A stretch of 64,000 bases of DNA from Qipengyuania algicida (GTDB lineage: Bacteria > Pseudomonadota > Alphaproteobacteria > Sphingomonadales > Sphingomonadaceae). This document shows positions 35,409-44,883 of the stretch, one piece after another. How positions within the stretch are numbered: position 1 is the first letter of the stretch; the number at the start of each line of letters is the position of its first letter. Made by a program: the position numbers and the translations under genes. The notes beneath the pieces were generated by a model. The model searched no databases. It was given only the letters and a program-made list of their open reading frames with translations, and was not told the origin of the DNA. Location of the stretch: assembly GCF_009828025.1 (NCBI RefSeq), contig NZ_WTYA01000003.1:186001-250000 (forward strand). Reading direction: 5' to 3'.

Positions 35409-36563
35409 ATGCTCTCCATGTGGCTCGATCACCCTCGCAATCCGAACAGCCCGCTCGCCGGGCTCAAAGTCCTCGAACTCGCCCGCGTGCTCGCCGGTCC
35501 ATGGGCCGGGCAGACGCTCAGCGATCTGGGCGCGGATGTGATCAAGGTCGAAAGCCCGGATGGCGACGGCACACGTTTGTGGGGCCCGCCTTTCGTGACA
35601 CGATCCAATGGCGAGCGGGAGGCGGCCTATTACCACGGCTGCAATCGCGGCAAGCGATCGATCGTTGCGAATTTCAAGGATGCCAACGATCTGGCAATCG
35701 TCGCCGCCCTTGCAGCCAATGCCGACGTGGTGATCGAGAATTTCAAACCCGGAACGCTGGCGCGTTTTGGTCTGGACTACGCCAGCCTGTCATCGGCCAA
35801 TCCCGGTATCGTCTATTGCTCGATCACCGGCTTCGGACAGGACGGCCCACGCCGCGACGAACCCGGCTATGACTTCGTGATCCAGGCGATGAGCGGGTTC
35901 ATGGCGCTGACCGGAGAGCCGGAGGGCGAGCCAATGAAGCACGGCCTGTCGATCTCGGACCTGTTCTGCGGGCTCTATTCGACGATCGCGATCCAATCCG
36001 CGCTGGCAATGCGGGCACGGACCGGGACCGGGCAACATATCGACATGGCGCTGTTCGATTGCTCGGTCTCACTGCTCGCGCATCAGGCCCAATCTTTCTT
36101 TACCACCGGCGACAATCCGCCGCGCATGGGCAACCTCCACGCGCAGGTGAGCGCCTATGGCGTATTCCCGACGCAGGACGGGCCAGTGGTCTTGGCCCCA
36201 GCCAATGACGGCTTGTTCCGTAAGCTCTTGACCCTGCTGGAGCGCAGCGACCTGCTCGGCGAGGAACGCTTCGCCACCAATGAAGCGCGCATCGCCAATC
36301 GCGAGGAAATCGACGGCATCATCGCCGCATCCACGTGCAAATGGCAGCGCGACGCCCTGCTGGAATCCTGCGCGAAAGCCGGCGTGCCCGCCGGCCCGAT
36401 CAATGAGCTCAGCGAGGTTTTCGAAGACCCCCAGGTCATCGCGCGCGGCATGACCTTCCCGATGGCCGACAACCTCACCGGCCTGCGCAGCCCAATGCGC
36501 TTTTCCGACGCGCAACTGGTGCTGGGCGATCCGTCACCGATGCTGGGGCAGGACCAGCAGTAA
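35409..36563 (+). CDS. CaiB/BaiF family III CoA-transferase
   Basis: 384 residues. The fold begins LAGLKVLELARVLAGPWAGQ and LSDLGADVIKVESPDGDGTR; NRGKRSIVANFKD and the catalytic Asp155 in EPGYDFVIQAMSGFMALTGE follow. C-terminal GVPAGPINELSEVFEDPQVI is typical. It transfers CoA between carboxylic acids. ATG 35418 (MWLDHP) is an alternative start. Confidence 0.92.
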   Translation: MLSMWLDHPRNPNSPLAGLKVLELARVLAGPWAGQTLSDLGADVIKVESPDGDGTRLWGPPFVTRSNGEREAAYYHGCNRGKRSIVANFKDANDLAIVAALAANADVVIENFKPGTLARFGLDYASLSSANPGIVYCSITGFGQDGPRRDEPGYDFVIQAMSGFMALTGEPEGEPMKHGLSISDLFCGLYSTIAIQSALAMRARTGTGQHIDMALFDCSVSLLAHQAQSFFTTGDNPPRMGNLHAQVSAYGVFPTQDGPVVLAPANDGLFRKLLTLLERSDLLGEERFATNEARIANREEIDGIIAASTCKWQRDALLESCAKAGVPAGPINELSEVFEDPQVIARGMTFPMADNLTGLRSPMRFSDAQLVLGDPSPMLGQDQQ

Positions 36564-36611
36564 GCACAAATCTCGACCCTCATCAGTCTGCTCTTGTTGA
36601 CTCTTTCGGTA

Positions 36612-36631
36612 ATTTCTGTATTTGCAGAAAT
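36612..36631 (+). promoter_or_regulatory. Operator-like palindrome upstream of the GbsR/MarR gene
   Basis: ATTTCTG-TATTTG-CAGAAAT is a perfect 7-bp inverted repeat, 18 bp before the GTG start of the regulator. A closely similar 20-bp sequence lies before the next gene (37257-37276; 16 of 20 identical), suggesting autoregulation and a shared target. Confidence 0.6.
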
Positions 36632-36649
36632 GAAGTTGTGGAGTGACTC

Positions 36650-37201
36650 GTGACCGACATCATGGATATCCCAGAGGCGCGTGCTTTCATCCTCCATTGG
36701 GGTGAGATGGGGACAGAATGGGGCGTCAATCGTTCGGTCGCCCAGATTCACGCCCTGCTCTATCTATCGACGCAACCGCGTCATGCCGAGGAAATCTGCG
36801 AAAAGCTGGGCCTTGCCCGCTCGAACGTATCGAACGGCCTCAAGGAATTGCAATCTTACCAAATCGTGCGTCGCGTCCATGTGGAGGGCGATCGTCGCGA
36901 TCATTTCATCGCCGATACCGATCTCTGGGACATGCTCATGAAGATTACGGCGGAGCGCAAGCGTCGTGAAATCGATCCTACGATCCAACTGCTGCGGGAG
37001 CTTTCGCAAAGCCTCGACGGCCGGACCGACATCCCAGAGCACGTGCGCGAACGTATCAGTCGGATGCACGATTTTATCGGCACACTCGCCAATTGGTACG
37101 CCGACGTTCGGCGCCTGCCCAAATCGACACTGGTCACTCTGATGAAACTTGGCGGCCGGGTCGCACGGCTATTGCCCGGCGGAAGCAAGGTAAAATCCTG
37201 A
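36650..37201 (+). CDS. GbsR/MarR family transcriptional regulator
   Basis: 183 residues from GTG 36650 (GGAG 9 nt upstream). The winged helix-turn-helix spans about 25-85: RSVAQIHALLYLSTQPRHAE, LGLARSNVSNGLKELQSYQI, then the wing RRVHVEGDRRDHFIADTD. The C-terminal helices form the dimer interface. The GbsR group often represses membrane or osmolyte functions. Two matching palindromes, one before this gene and one before the next, are its likely sites. Confidence 0.88.
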   Translation: MTDIMDIPEARAFILHWGEMGTEWGVNRSVAQIHALLYLSTQPRHAEEICEKLGLARSNVSNGLKELQSYQIVRRVHVEGDRRDHFIADTDLWDMLMKITAERKRREIDPTIQLLRELSQSLDGRTDIPEHVRERISRMHDFIGTLANWYADVRRLPKSTLVTLMKLGGRVARLLPGGSKVKS

Positions 37202-37256
37202 TCTTAAACGAATAGTCGCAGCAAGGAGACGCAAAGCTATAGACTGACAAGAATGA

Positions 37257-37276
37257 GTTTCTCAATTTTCAGAAAT
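37257..37276 (+). promoter_or_regulatory. Second operator-like palindrome before the small membrane gene
   Basis: GTTTCTCAATTTTCAGAAAT keeps the TTTCT..AGAAA arms and the central ATTT of the site before the GbsR gene. It ends 14 bp before the ATG and so could block transcription or ribosome loading. Confidence 0.55.
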
Positions 37277-37290
37277 TACAGGAGGAATTT

Positions 37291-37698
37291 ATGTACCTGG
37301 TCCCATCCTATGCGATCTACCTTGTGGTCAGCATTGCCTTGACAGTCTGGGTTGCGCGGACCTTATCGAAGAACGGCATCGTCTTCCTGATCGATTGCTT
37401 TGGTCACGATGAAGTACTGGCACGCTCGACCAATCACTTGCTGGTGGTCGGCTTCTATCTCGTCAATTTGGGATGGATTTTGCTGACCCTGCGTTTCGGC
37501 AGCGCACCGGACAGTATCGCCGAAGCTATCCAGTTCCTGTCGAGCAAAATAGGTTTGGTCGTGGTTGTGCTTGGCGCGATGCACTTCTTTAATATGAATG
37601 CGATTGCCAAGTTTGGTCGGAAGGTCGGTCAGTGGCTGCGTGAAGATGCTTTCAGCAGCGATCAGGGCCGCACCATCGAAAATAACGCGCTCGCATGA
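37291..37698 (+). CDS. Small multi-pass membrane protein, GbsR-linked, unknown
   Basis: 135 residues with three membrane segments (about 5-25, 47-67 and 85-105: VVVVLGAMHFFNMNAIAKFG) and a hydrophilic C-terminus. The start has a textbook AGGAGG box. I recognise no family. It is preceded by a palindrome shared with the GbsR/MarR gene, so it is probably that regulator's main target. Confidence 0.75.
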   Translation: MYLVPSYAIYLVVSIALTVWVARTLSKNGIVFLIDCFGHDEVLARSTNHLLVVGFYLVNLGWILLTLRFGSAPDSIAEAIQFLSSKIGLVVVVLGAMHFFNMNAIAKFGRKVGQWLREDAFSSDQGRTIENNALA

Positions 37699-37717
37699 AC
37701 TCGTGAAAATCGGGTGG

Positions 37718-37751
37718 CAAGGGAGGTTTGCAGGATCGCAATCCTCCCTTG
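37718..37751. terminator. Hairpin between the convergent membrane gene and metK
   Basis: CAAGGGAGG (37718-37726) and CCTCCCTTG (37743-37751) form the outer stem, with TTGC/GCAA continuing inside. The stem is stable, but T runs on either strand are weak. It lies 19 bp after one stop and 37 bp after the other. Confidence 0.55.
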
Positions 37752-37788
37752 TCCTCGTTGCAGGTTATTGCCCGCCGTTTTCGTCAGC

Positions 37789-39006
37789 CTATGCCAAAGC
37801 AGCCTTCAGCGGTGCCACCAGATCGGTGCGTTCCCATGGGAAGTAATCGCCGGTCGCCTCGCGGCCGAAGTGGCCATAGGCCGCGCTTTTGCGGTAGATC
37901 GGCTTGTTCAGCCCAAGGTGCGTGCGGATCGCGCGCGGGGTCAGGCCACCGAGTTCGGGGATTGCGCGGATCGCGTCCTCGATTTTCTCGTCAGTCACGC
38001 CTTCGGCCGCCGTGCCATGCGTATCGACGTAGAGTGACAGCGGTTCGCTGACGCCGATGGCATAGGCGATCTGGATCGTGCAGCGCTTGGCGAGACCGGC
38101 TGCGACCACGTTCTTGGCGAGATAGCGCGTGATATAAGCCGCTGAACGATCGACCTTGGTCGGGTCCTTGCCACTGAACGCACCGCCACCATGCGGGGCT
38201 GCGCCACCGTAGGTGTCGACGATGATCTTGCGACCCGTAAGTCCCGCGTCGCCGTCCGGCCCGCCGATCACGAAGCTGCCGGTGGGGTTGATGTGCCACT
38301 TGGTCTCATCCGTGATGAATCCATCGGGCAGGATCTCGCCCACCACGCGCTTCACGTAAGACTTGAGCTCGGCTTCCTGATCGCCCTTGTCATAGCCTTC
38401 GGCGTGCTGGGTGCTGACCACCACCGCGGTGCAGGCGACCGGCTTGCCATCCTTGTAGCGCAGCGTGAGCTGGCTCTTGGCGTCGGGTTCGAGGAAGGGC
38501 GCCGCACCGCTCTTGCGGTCGGCTGCCATGCGGTGGAGGATCTTGTGGCTGTAATCGAGCGTCGCCGGCATCAAATCGGGCGTCTCGTCGCACGCGAAGC
38601 CGAACATGATCCCCTGGTCGCCCGCGCCTTCGTCCTTGTTGCCGGACGAATCGACGCCTTGCGCGATATGCGCGCTCTGCGGGTGGAGGTTGTTTTCGAA
38701 GCGCAGCGTTTCCCAGTGGAACCCGTCCTGCTCGTATCCGATCTCACGCACCGTGCGGCGCACCGTATCTTCGATTTCCTGCTCGATCCCCTCGGCCCAG
38801 GTGCCGTCGGTGTCCATGATACCGCGTCCGCGAATCTCGCCCGCCAGGATCACAGTCTGCGTCGTCGTCAGCGTCTCACACGCGACCCGCGCTTCGGGGT
38901 CCTTGGCAAGGAACAGATCGACGATCGCGTCGGATATCTGGTCGGAAACCTTGTCCGGATGGCCTTCGGAAACGCTTTCCGAGGTGAAGAGATAGCTGCT
39001 GCGCAT
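37789..39006 (-). CDS. metK: S-adenosylmethionine synthetase
   Basis: 405 residues, full length. [20 protein letters not shown] opens the protein, [16 protein letters not shown] is the ATP-binding motif, and [20 protein letters not shown] carries the P-loop-like segment. It makes SAM from methionine and ATP. A palindrome directly upstream, overlapping the end of lnt, may be its operator. Confidence 0.97.
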   Translation of the reverse strand: MRSSYLFTSESVSEGHPDKVSDQISDAIVDLFLAKDPEARVACETLTTTQTVILAGEIRGRGIMDTDGTWAEGIEQEIEDTVRRTVREIGYEQDGFHWETLRFENNLHPQSAHIAQGVDSSGNKDEGAGDQGIMFGFACDETPDLMPATLDYSHKILHRMAADRKSGAAPFLEPDAKSQLTLRYKDGKPVACTAVVVSTQHAEGYDKGDQEAELKSYVKRVVGEILPDGFITDETKWHINPTGSFVIGGPDGDAGLTGRKIIVDTYGGAAPHGGGAFSGKDPTKVDRSAAYITRYLAKNVVAAGLAKRCTIQIAYAIGVSEPLSLYVDTHGTAAEGVTDEKIEDAIRAIPELGGLTPRAIRTHLGLNKPIYRKSAAYGHFGREATGDYFPWERTDLVAPLKAALA

Positions 39007-39024
39007 AAGTGAGGATATTCCGAT

Positions 39025-39040
39025 ATAAAGATAGCTTTAT
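39025..39040 (-). promoter_or_regulatory. ATAAAG-N4-CTTTAT palindrome before metK (SahR-like)
   Basis: ATAAAGATAGCTTTAT is a 6-bp inverted repeat 19 bp before the metK ATG, inside the last codons of lnt. It resembles operators I associate with the ArsR-family regulator SahR, which controls SAM-cycle genes in proteobacteria. The regulator gene is not in the window. Confidence 0.4.
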
Positions 39041-40665
39041 GTCCGCCTCCAGTAGCGCTCAGGAAGCCTGCTTGCAACCAGCCATCCGCCCATCAGCAGC
39101 AGGCCCCAGATCAGCGTGAGCCAGATGCCGAGCTGCGCGAACAGCGTGGGGGCATGAGGCGGGGGCACCAGCCCGTCGATCCGCCCGGCGACGCGGCGGC
39201 CAAGGTGCGCGCGAACGACGCCGCGCGCATCGATCACCGCGCTGATCCCGCTGGTGGTCGAGCGCAGGATCGGCAACCCGTCCTCGATCGCCCGCATCCT
39301 CGCCTGTGCGAGGTGTTGCGGCGGTCCCCAAGCTCCAAACCAGCCATCGTTGGAAGGGTTGAAGATGTAATCGGGCCGATTCGCCTCGTCGATGACGCGG
39401 CCTGAAAAGACGATCTCGTAACAGATCTGCATCCCTGCCTTGCCCCACGGCCCGAAATCGAGCGTGCGCGGGCCGGGACCGGGAATGAAATCGATCGAGC
39501 CGGATACCAGCCGCGAGAGGCCGAGCGGCTTGAGCAGCCATTTCATCGGCAGATATTCGCCATAGGGTACCAGATGCGCCTTGGCGTAACCGCCGACGAT
39601 CTTGCCCTTGGAATCGATTGCGGTGATGGTGTTATAGGCCCCCACGGCGCGCGGGTAATTCGCATTGCCCCCGATCTTCAGATCGATCGAACCGAGCAGC
39701 AACAAACCGCCCGGCCCCGCGACATAGCCCAGCCTCCGCCGCGCGAAGGCCGGATCGCCCATGGCCGTCAATTCGTCGTAATAGCGCTGGGGATAGCCGG
39801 GCCGCAGGTAATCGGGGATCGCGCCTTCAGGCCACAGCACGATGCGGTGGCTGACATCGCGGCGCTTCACGCTGAGTTTGGCGAGGGTGGCGAACTGCGA
39901 TTCGAACTTGGTCGGATCGTCGATCTCTTCCTGCGGAATATTCGGCTGGACCAGTGTGAAGGGCAAAGTTCCCTGCCGCCCTTGCCCCGCTGGCCACAGC
40001 ATCAGCGCGGCGACCACAGCCGCCAGTGCTCCGGCACCGATCCATCGCCGCGCCATCAGCAAGGCGAGCAGCGATGTTGCCACCAGCACTACCACTCCGG
40101 AAAGCGCATAGGTGCCGATCCACGGCAGCAGCATCGCGGCGCCCGGGCGACTGAACGTCCCGAGCAGCATCAGCGATAGCGGCCCCCAGGCATAGCCGGT
40201 GAACACCCAGCTCCTGAACCATTCGCCCGCTATCCAGCATGCAGCAAAGGCAAAACCGAAAGCGGTCAGCGAACCGCGCCGCGCAATCGCACGCGCTGCT
40301 CCGGCGGCAAAGCCGGGCCAGACCGCGAGGTAGAGCGATAGCAGCGGCACCGCCGCCCAGCCTAGCGCGGCGGGCATATTTGCCTGGTAGGTAAAGGCCG
40401 TCGCAATCCAGTTGTTGGTGACGGTGAAATGAGCAACGCCGAACAGCCAGCCGATCAGCGCGGCCTGTCGCCAGTTGGCGCTGCGCCAGACCAGCCAAGC
40501 GAGTCCGGCGACGGCAGGAATCGCAACCCACCACAGCTCCAGCGGCGGGAAGCCAGTTGCAGCCACCGCACCGAACACCGGAGCCGCAATACGCGGATGG
40601 GCGTCGACCCAGCGCCCGGCTCGCATCAACGGGCCGGGGCGGGTACGGATCTGCGGTTCGTGCAA
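39037..40665 (-). CDS. lnt: Apolipoprotein N-acyltransferase
   Basis: 542 residues: about six N-terminal membrane helices, a nitrilase-type periplasmic domain from about residue 230, and a final helix. The Glu-Lys-Cys triad is visible in WPEGAIPDYL, GYAKAHLVPYGEYLP and GMQICYEIVFSG. It adds the third acyl chain to lipoproteins at the inner membrane. At least four predicted lipoproteins lie in this window. Confidence 0.96.
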   Translation of the reverse strand: MHEPQIRTRPGPLMRAGRWVDAHPRIAAPVFGAVAATGFPPLELWWVAIPAVAGLAWLVWRSANWRQAALIGWLFGVAHFTVTNNWIATAFTYQANMPAALGWAAVPLLSLYLAVWPGFAAGAARAIARRGSLTAFGFAFAACWIAGEWFRSWVFTGYAWGPLSLMLLGTFSRPGAAMLLPWIGTYALSGVVVLVATSLLALLMARRWIGAGALAAVVAALMLWPAGQGRQGTLPFTLVQPNIPQEEIDDPTKFESQFATLAKLSVKRRDVSHRIVLWPEGAIPDYLRPGYPQRYYDELTAMGDPAFARRRLGYVAGPGGLLLLGSIDLKIGGNANYPRAVGAYNTITAIDSKGKIVGGYAKAHLVPYGEYLPMKWLLKPLGLSRLVSGSIDFIPGPGPRTLDFGPWGKAGMQICYEIVFSGRVIDEANRPDYIFNPSNDGWFGAWGPPQHLAQARMRAIEDGLPILRSTTSGISAVIDARGVVRAHLGRRVAGRIDGLVPPPHAPTLFAQLGIWLTLIWGLLLMGGWLVASRLPERYWRRT

Positions 40666-40693
40666 GCCAGCTGCTCCGGCGCTCTGGCGCGGA

Positions 40694-41446
40694 TCAGCCG
40701 ACCGCGCTCATCGGGCCATCGTCGCCTGTACTGCGACGGCGACGCGGCTTGGGCGCTTTCTTCTCAGCGTCTGCGTCGTTCGCGCCAATCGAAGGCGGCA
40801 GGGCAGCGACGTCGATACCGGCGTCATCCTTGCCTGCATCGGCGCTCTTGCGCTGGCGCGGCTTGGGCGCCGCCCGACGAACGGGCTTGGCCTCGCCATC
40901 GTCGCTTTCGCTGTCGTCCCGGCGGGCGCGGGCCGGCTTGCGCTTCGGCTTGCTGTCCCGATCCCCGGAACGCGCATCCACCGAGCGCGAGAACGGATTT
41001 TCGCCACTATCGCCTTCCGAAGCCTCTTCGCCTTCGCGCGAGTCATTGTCGTCTGAGCGATTGTTGTCGTCCGGGCGATTGCTGCGCTCGTCGCGGCGAT
41101 TGCGGCCATGGCGGTTGGAATTGCGACGGCGATCTTCGCCATCGTCATCGTCATCGCTGTCGTCATCGTCGCTATCGCGCTCGTCACGCCGTGCGCGCTG
41201 TTCTTCCTGGCGGGCGCGATTGTCGGCGAGCACGCGAAAATAATGGTCCGCGAACTGCAGGTAATATTCCGCCTGCACGCGGTCGCCATTGTGCTGCGCG
41301 TCCTGCGCCAGCTTCTTGTACTTGTCGAGCAGCTGGGGCGCATTGCCCCGTGCACGGCTATCGATCCGGTTGGACTGGTTTCCCCCGCCCTGATTGCGAT
41401 TGCCACGACCGCGACGGCGGTTGTTGTTGTTGCGATTGTTGTTCAA
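40694..41446 (-). CDS. DUF4167 protein, low-complexity charged tail
   Basis: 250 residues. An Asn/Arg-rich start (NNNNRRRGRGN) leads into the DUF4167 core RGNAPQLLDKYKKLAQDAQH, GDRVQAEYYLQFADHYFRVL. The rest is a repetitive Asp/Arg/Ser region with alternating acidic and basic patches, certainly disordered and likely RNA-binding. In alphaproteobacteria it normally follows prfA-prmC, as here, with 244 bp in between that hold no clear gene. Confidence 0.88.
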   Translation of the reverse strand: MNNNRNNNNRRRGRGNRNQGGGNQSNRIDSRARGNAPQLLDKYKKLAQDAQHNGDRVQAEYYLQFADHYFRVLADNRARQEEQRARRDERDSDDDDSDDDDDGEDRRRNSNRHGRNRRDERSNRPDDNNRSDDNDSREGEEASEGDSGENPFSRSVDARSGDRDSKPKRKPARARRDDSESDDGEAKPVRRAAPKPRQRKSADAGKDDAGIDVAALPPSIGANDADAEKKAPKPRRRRSTGDDGPMSAVG

Positions 41447-41690
41447 AGGGATAGTTTCCTCGTTCCCTGAAGCGCCCTAAATCACGCCATGCCTGCGGAA
41501 CACCCGCATGACCCCTTTTCCGCACCGCCATCATGGCCGATGCGGAGCCCCTTGCCTTCCCGGCACACACGCGAAGCTTGGTGCGCGCAGGTCTTGCAAT
41601 TGTCGGAGCCAGACGAAAACGGGGAGCTGCGAGGCCCGAACCGCTCGTCTGCAACCAGACGTAGAGGGTGTGACGGTCTTTGCCAAGCCC

Positions 41691-42518
41691 CTATCGCAAA
41701 ATCAGCGCACGTGGCCGATTTCCCAGATCGTAACGCAGATCGACGGTAAAGCCGCATTTGACAGAAATGTCAGTGACCTGCGCTGCCTGACGCGCGCCGA
41801 TTTCGACGATCGCCACGCCGCCCTTTGTCAACAATTGCCTGAGCTGCGGGACAAGCACGCGATAGGCATCGAGGCCTTCAGGCCCCGCAAACAGCGCGCC
41901 GCCCGGTTCGTGATCGCGGACCACGGCCTCCAGCACGGCGGCGTCCTCGACATAGGGGGGGTTGGCGAGGACCAGGTCGAAGTGCCCGAGATCGTTCGAC
42001 CAGCCCGGCGTATCCCAGTCGCGCGCGATCATGCTGGCGCGCTTGGCCAGCCCGTTGCTCACGGCATTGCCAGCCGCGACGGCCAGTGCCGCGGGCGATC
42101 GGTCGATGCCGATGCCCTGCGCCTTGGGAAACACCGTTAGCGCGGCCAGCACCAGCGCGCCGGACCCCGTCCCGCAGTCGAGAATACGCGTAGGCGGATT
42201 GTCCGCACACACCTCCTGCGCGGCCCGGATCAGCGTTTCGCTGTCGCCGCGCGGAATCAGCACATCGGGAGTGACGGCAAGCTCAAGATCCCAGAACCCC
42301 GTGCAGCCGAGAATATAGGCAACCGGCTCGCCCGCCAGCCGCCTTGCGAAAGCCGCTTCGAAGCTTTGCGGAGCCGGATCGCGCATGTGCCCGATCAGCA
42401 TGGCCGAGCGCGACACGCCCAGCGCATCGGCCATCAGCAATTCGACATCGAGCCTTGCAGTCGAGGCCGCCGGGCCAAGCTCCACGACCGCTGCGCGCAG
42501 CCGCTCGGCGACGGTCAT
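41691..42518 (-). CDS. prmC: Release-factor glutamine methyltransferase
   Basis: 275 residues. N-terminal helical domain, then the SAM-binding core with [16 protein letters not shown] and the NPPYVED active-site motif. It methylates the GGQ glutamine of peptide release factors. Its ATG overlaps the stop of prfA (ATGA), so enzyme and substrate genes are coupled. Confidence 0.95.
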   Translation of the reverse strand: MTVAERLRAAVVELGPAASTARLDVELLMADALGVSRSAMLIGHMRDPAPQSFEAAFARRLAGEPVAYILGCTGFWDLELAVTPDVLIPRGDSETLIRAAQEVCADNPPTRILDCGTGSGALVLAALTVFPKAQGIGIDRSPAALAVAAGNAVSNGLAKRASMIARDWDTPGWSNDLGHFDLVLANPPYVEDAAVLEAVVRDHEPGGALFAGPEGLDAYRVLVPQLRQLLTKGGVAIVEIGARQAAQVTDISVKCGFTVDLRYDLGNRPRALILR

Positions 42519-43582
42519 GATTCCAGCGCCGCGAGCCGCTTGGCCTCATCCTCGGCGATCAGTGCATCGACCAGTTCGGCAAGACCGGGCCCGGCGAGGA
42601 TTTCCGGCAGCTTGTGCAGCGTCAGCCCGATACGGTGGTCGGTCACGCGCCCTTGCGGGAAATTATAGGTGCGGATGCGTTCGGAACGGTCGCCCGAACC
42701 GACCATCGCCTTACGCGCCTCGGCCTCCGCCCCCTGCGTCGCCGCACGCTGCGCATCGTAAAGGCGGGTACGCAGCACCTGCATCGCCTTTTCCTTGTTC
42801 TTGTGCTGGCTGCGTCCGTCCTGGCAGGTGACAACCGTGTTGGTGGGCAAGTGCGTGATGCGGATCGCGCTGTCGGTGGTGTTGACGTGCTGCCCGCCCG
42901 CGCCGCTGGCGCGATAGGTGTCGATCTTCAGCTCGGTGGGATCGATCTGGACATCGACCTCGTCCGGCTCGGGCAGGACGGCGACGGTGGCGGCGCTGGT
43001 ATGGATGCGCCCGCCGCTCTCGGTCTCGGGCACGCGCTGAACGCGGTGGACGCCGCTTTCGAACTTGAGCTTGGCGAACACGCCCGTGCCGGTGACATTG
43101 GCGACCACTTCCTTGAAGCCGCCGATCTCATTGGCGTTCATGCTCACCGGCTCGACCTTCCAGCCCTGCTCGGCGGCAAAGCGTTCGTACATCCGGTAAA
43201 GGTCGGCTGCGAACAGCGCCGCCTCGTCGCCGCCCGTCCCGGCGCGGATTTCGAGCATGGCAGGCTTGCTGTCGGCGGCATCGCGCGGAAGCATGGCGAT
43301 GGCGATCAGGCGCTCTTTCTCGGGCAGGCTCTCGCGCAGCTCGGCGAGTTCTTCCTCGGCCATCGCCTTCATTTCGGGATCGGCGAGCATTTCGGTAAGC
43401 CCGGCGATTTCCCCGCGCATCTCGCGCAATTCGATCGCCGCGCGCGCGACCGGCTCCAGCTCGGCATAGTCGCGGCTCGCGGCGACGAATTCGTCGCCCT
43501 CGAGCGTGCCCGAAGCAAGCCGCGCCTCGATCTCGGCGAAGCGGTGGGCGATTTGATCAAGACGTTCGGTGGGGATGGTCAT
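42515..43582 (-). CDS. prfA: Peptide chain release factor 1
   Basis: 355 residues. The codon-reading PxT motif appears as RVPETE (PET), diagnostic for RF1 over RF2, and the GGQ motif as [18 protein letters not shown]. It recognises UAA and UAG. ATGA overlaps link it to hisS upstream and prmC downstream. Confidence 0.97.
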   Translation of the reverse strand: MTIPTERLDQIAHRFAEIEARLASGTLEGDEFVAASRDYAELEPVARAAIELREMRGEIAGLTEMLADPEMKAMAEEELAELRESLPEKERLIAIAMLPRDAADSKPAMLEIRAGTGGDEAALFAADLYRMYERFAAEQGWKVEPVSMNANEIGGFKEVVANVTGTGVFAKLKFESGVHRVQRVPETESGGRIHTSAATVAVLPEPDEVDVQIDPTELKIDTYRASGAGGQHVNTTDSAIRITHLPTNTVVTCQDGRSQHKNKEKAMQVLRTRLYDAQRAATQGAEAEARKAMVGSGDRSERIRTYNFPQGRVTDHRIGLTLHKLPEILAGPGLAELVDALIAEDEAKRLAALES

Positions 43583-44802
43583 GCAAGCAGGGCTTCGATC
43601 TCGCTTTGTCGTTCGCCGCGCACCCGCACGCTATCAGCGGAAACAAACGACACGAGACTTTTTGCGCCCATTTTTGATGCCTTGTCGAACCGCTTGCGCG
43701 GACTTCCCGTGGCCAGCATTTCAGCGGTGAAACCTGCATCTCGAAGCTTACCGATTGCGGTCGTCGCATCACCAGTCATCCCATCGTTTTCCACGACGAC
43801 AATCACGTCGGCAACTTGCTCGCCCCTCTCCCCTACCAACATCGCCAGCCGCTCAATCCCTGCGGCCCAGCCCACCGCTGGTGTCGCTGGCCCACCGAGA
43901 CTTTCCATCAGCCCGTCGTAGCGCCCGCCGCCGAGGATCGTGCTCTGGCTGCCCAGCCGCGAGGCCGCTTCGCTGCCCTCGTCGGGGATGAATTCGAAGG
44001 CGGTGTGGCGGTAATAGTCGAGCCCGCGCACGAGGCTTTCGGCGCGCGCCCATTTCACTCCCGCCGCGTCGAGACCGCTGGTCACCGCGGCAAAAAACGC
44101 GCGCGCCTCGTCGGACAGGAACTTGTCGATCTTGGGTGCATCGGCCACGAAACGCTTGTCGCGGCGATCCTTGCTGTCGAGAATCCGCAGCGGGTTCTTC
44201 TCCAACCGCTCCTGCGATTCCTCGCTCAGCTCGTCCTTCACCGCGCGGAAGTAATCGATCAGCGCGGCGCGCCATGCCTCGCGGCTGTCGGCATCGCCCA
44301 ACGTGTTGAGGTGCAGCGTCACGCCCTCGATCCCCAGCTCGCGGATCAGCTGATCCGCCATCGCGAGCAGCTCGACGTCTGCCTGTGGCTCAGCCGCACC
44401 GATGATTTCGGCGTCGAGCTGGTGGAACTGGCGATAACGGCCCTTCTGCGGGCGCTCGTAGCGGAACAGTGGGCCGTGCGTCGCGAGCTTCACCGGCGCG
44501 TGCTGTTGCCAGCCGTTGGACAGGTAAGCGCGCGCGATGCCGGCGGTGAATTCGGGACGCAGTGTGAGCGAATCTCCGCCGCGATCCTCGAAGCTGTACA
44601 TCTCCTTGGACACGACATCGGTCGTCTCGCCGATTGCGCGGCTGAACACTTCGGTCTTTTCGAACACCGGCATTTCGACGCGGCGGAAGCGATAGAGCTT
44701 GCGCACGCGTTCGAAGGTCTCGACGACGAAGGCGAAGCTTTCCGCTTCGGCGCCGAAAATATCCTGCGTTCCGCGGATCGCTTGTGGGGTCTTGCTGCTC
44801 AT
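43579..44802 (-). CDS. hisS: Histidyl-tRNA synthetase
   Basis: 407 residues, class II synthetase. [15 protein letters not shown] opens motif-region 1, [14 protein letters not shown] contains the motif 2 start, followed by [20 protein letters not shown], and [15 protein letters not shown] is the histidine-A motif. The C-terminal anticodon-binding domain begins about residue 320. First gene of the hisS-prfA-prmC unit. Confidence 0.97.
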   Translation of the reverse strand: MSSKTPQAIRGTQDIFGAEAESFAFVVETFERVRKLYRFRRVEMPVFEKTEVFSRAIGETTDVVSKEMYSFEDRGGDSLTLRPEFTAGIARAYLSNGWQQHAPVKLATHGPLFRYERPQKGRYRQFHQLDAEIIGAAEPQADVELLAMADQLIRELGIEGVTLHLNTLGDADSREAWRAALIDYFRAVKDELSEESQERLEKNPLRILDSKDRRDKRFVADAPKIDKFLSDEARAFFAAVTSGLDAAGVKWARAESLVRGLDYYRHTAFEFIPDEGSEAASRLGSQSTILGGGRYDGLMESLGGPATPAVGWAAGIERLAMLVGERGEQVADVIVVVENDGMTGDATTAIGKLRDAGFTAEMLATGSPRKRFDKASKMGAKSLVSFVSADSVRVRGERQSEIEALLA

Positions 44803-44883
44803 GGTGAGCGCCCTCTAGCGACATAAGCGCCGCCGATAAAGCGCCCTTGCCAAGCGGCGGAAGGGACGGCATGACCTGCGGCC

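Noticed and set aside
41447..41690. Possible small gene between DUF4167 and prmC
   Set aside because: Short overlapping ORFs on both strands without a ribosome binding site or recognisable motif.
42614..43921. 435-codon plus-strand ORF across prfA and hisS
   Set aside because: Antisense of two essential, clearly recognised genes.
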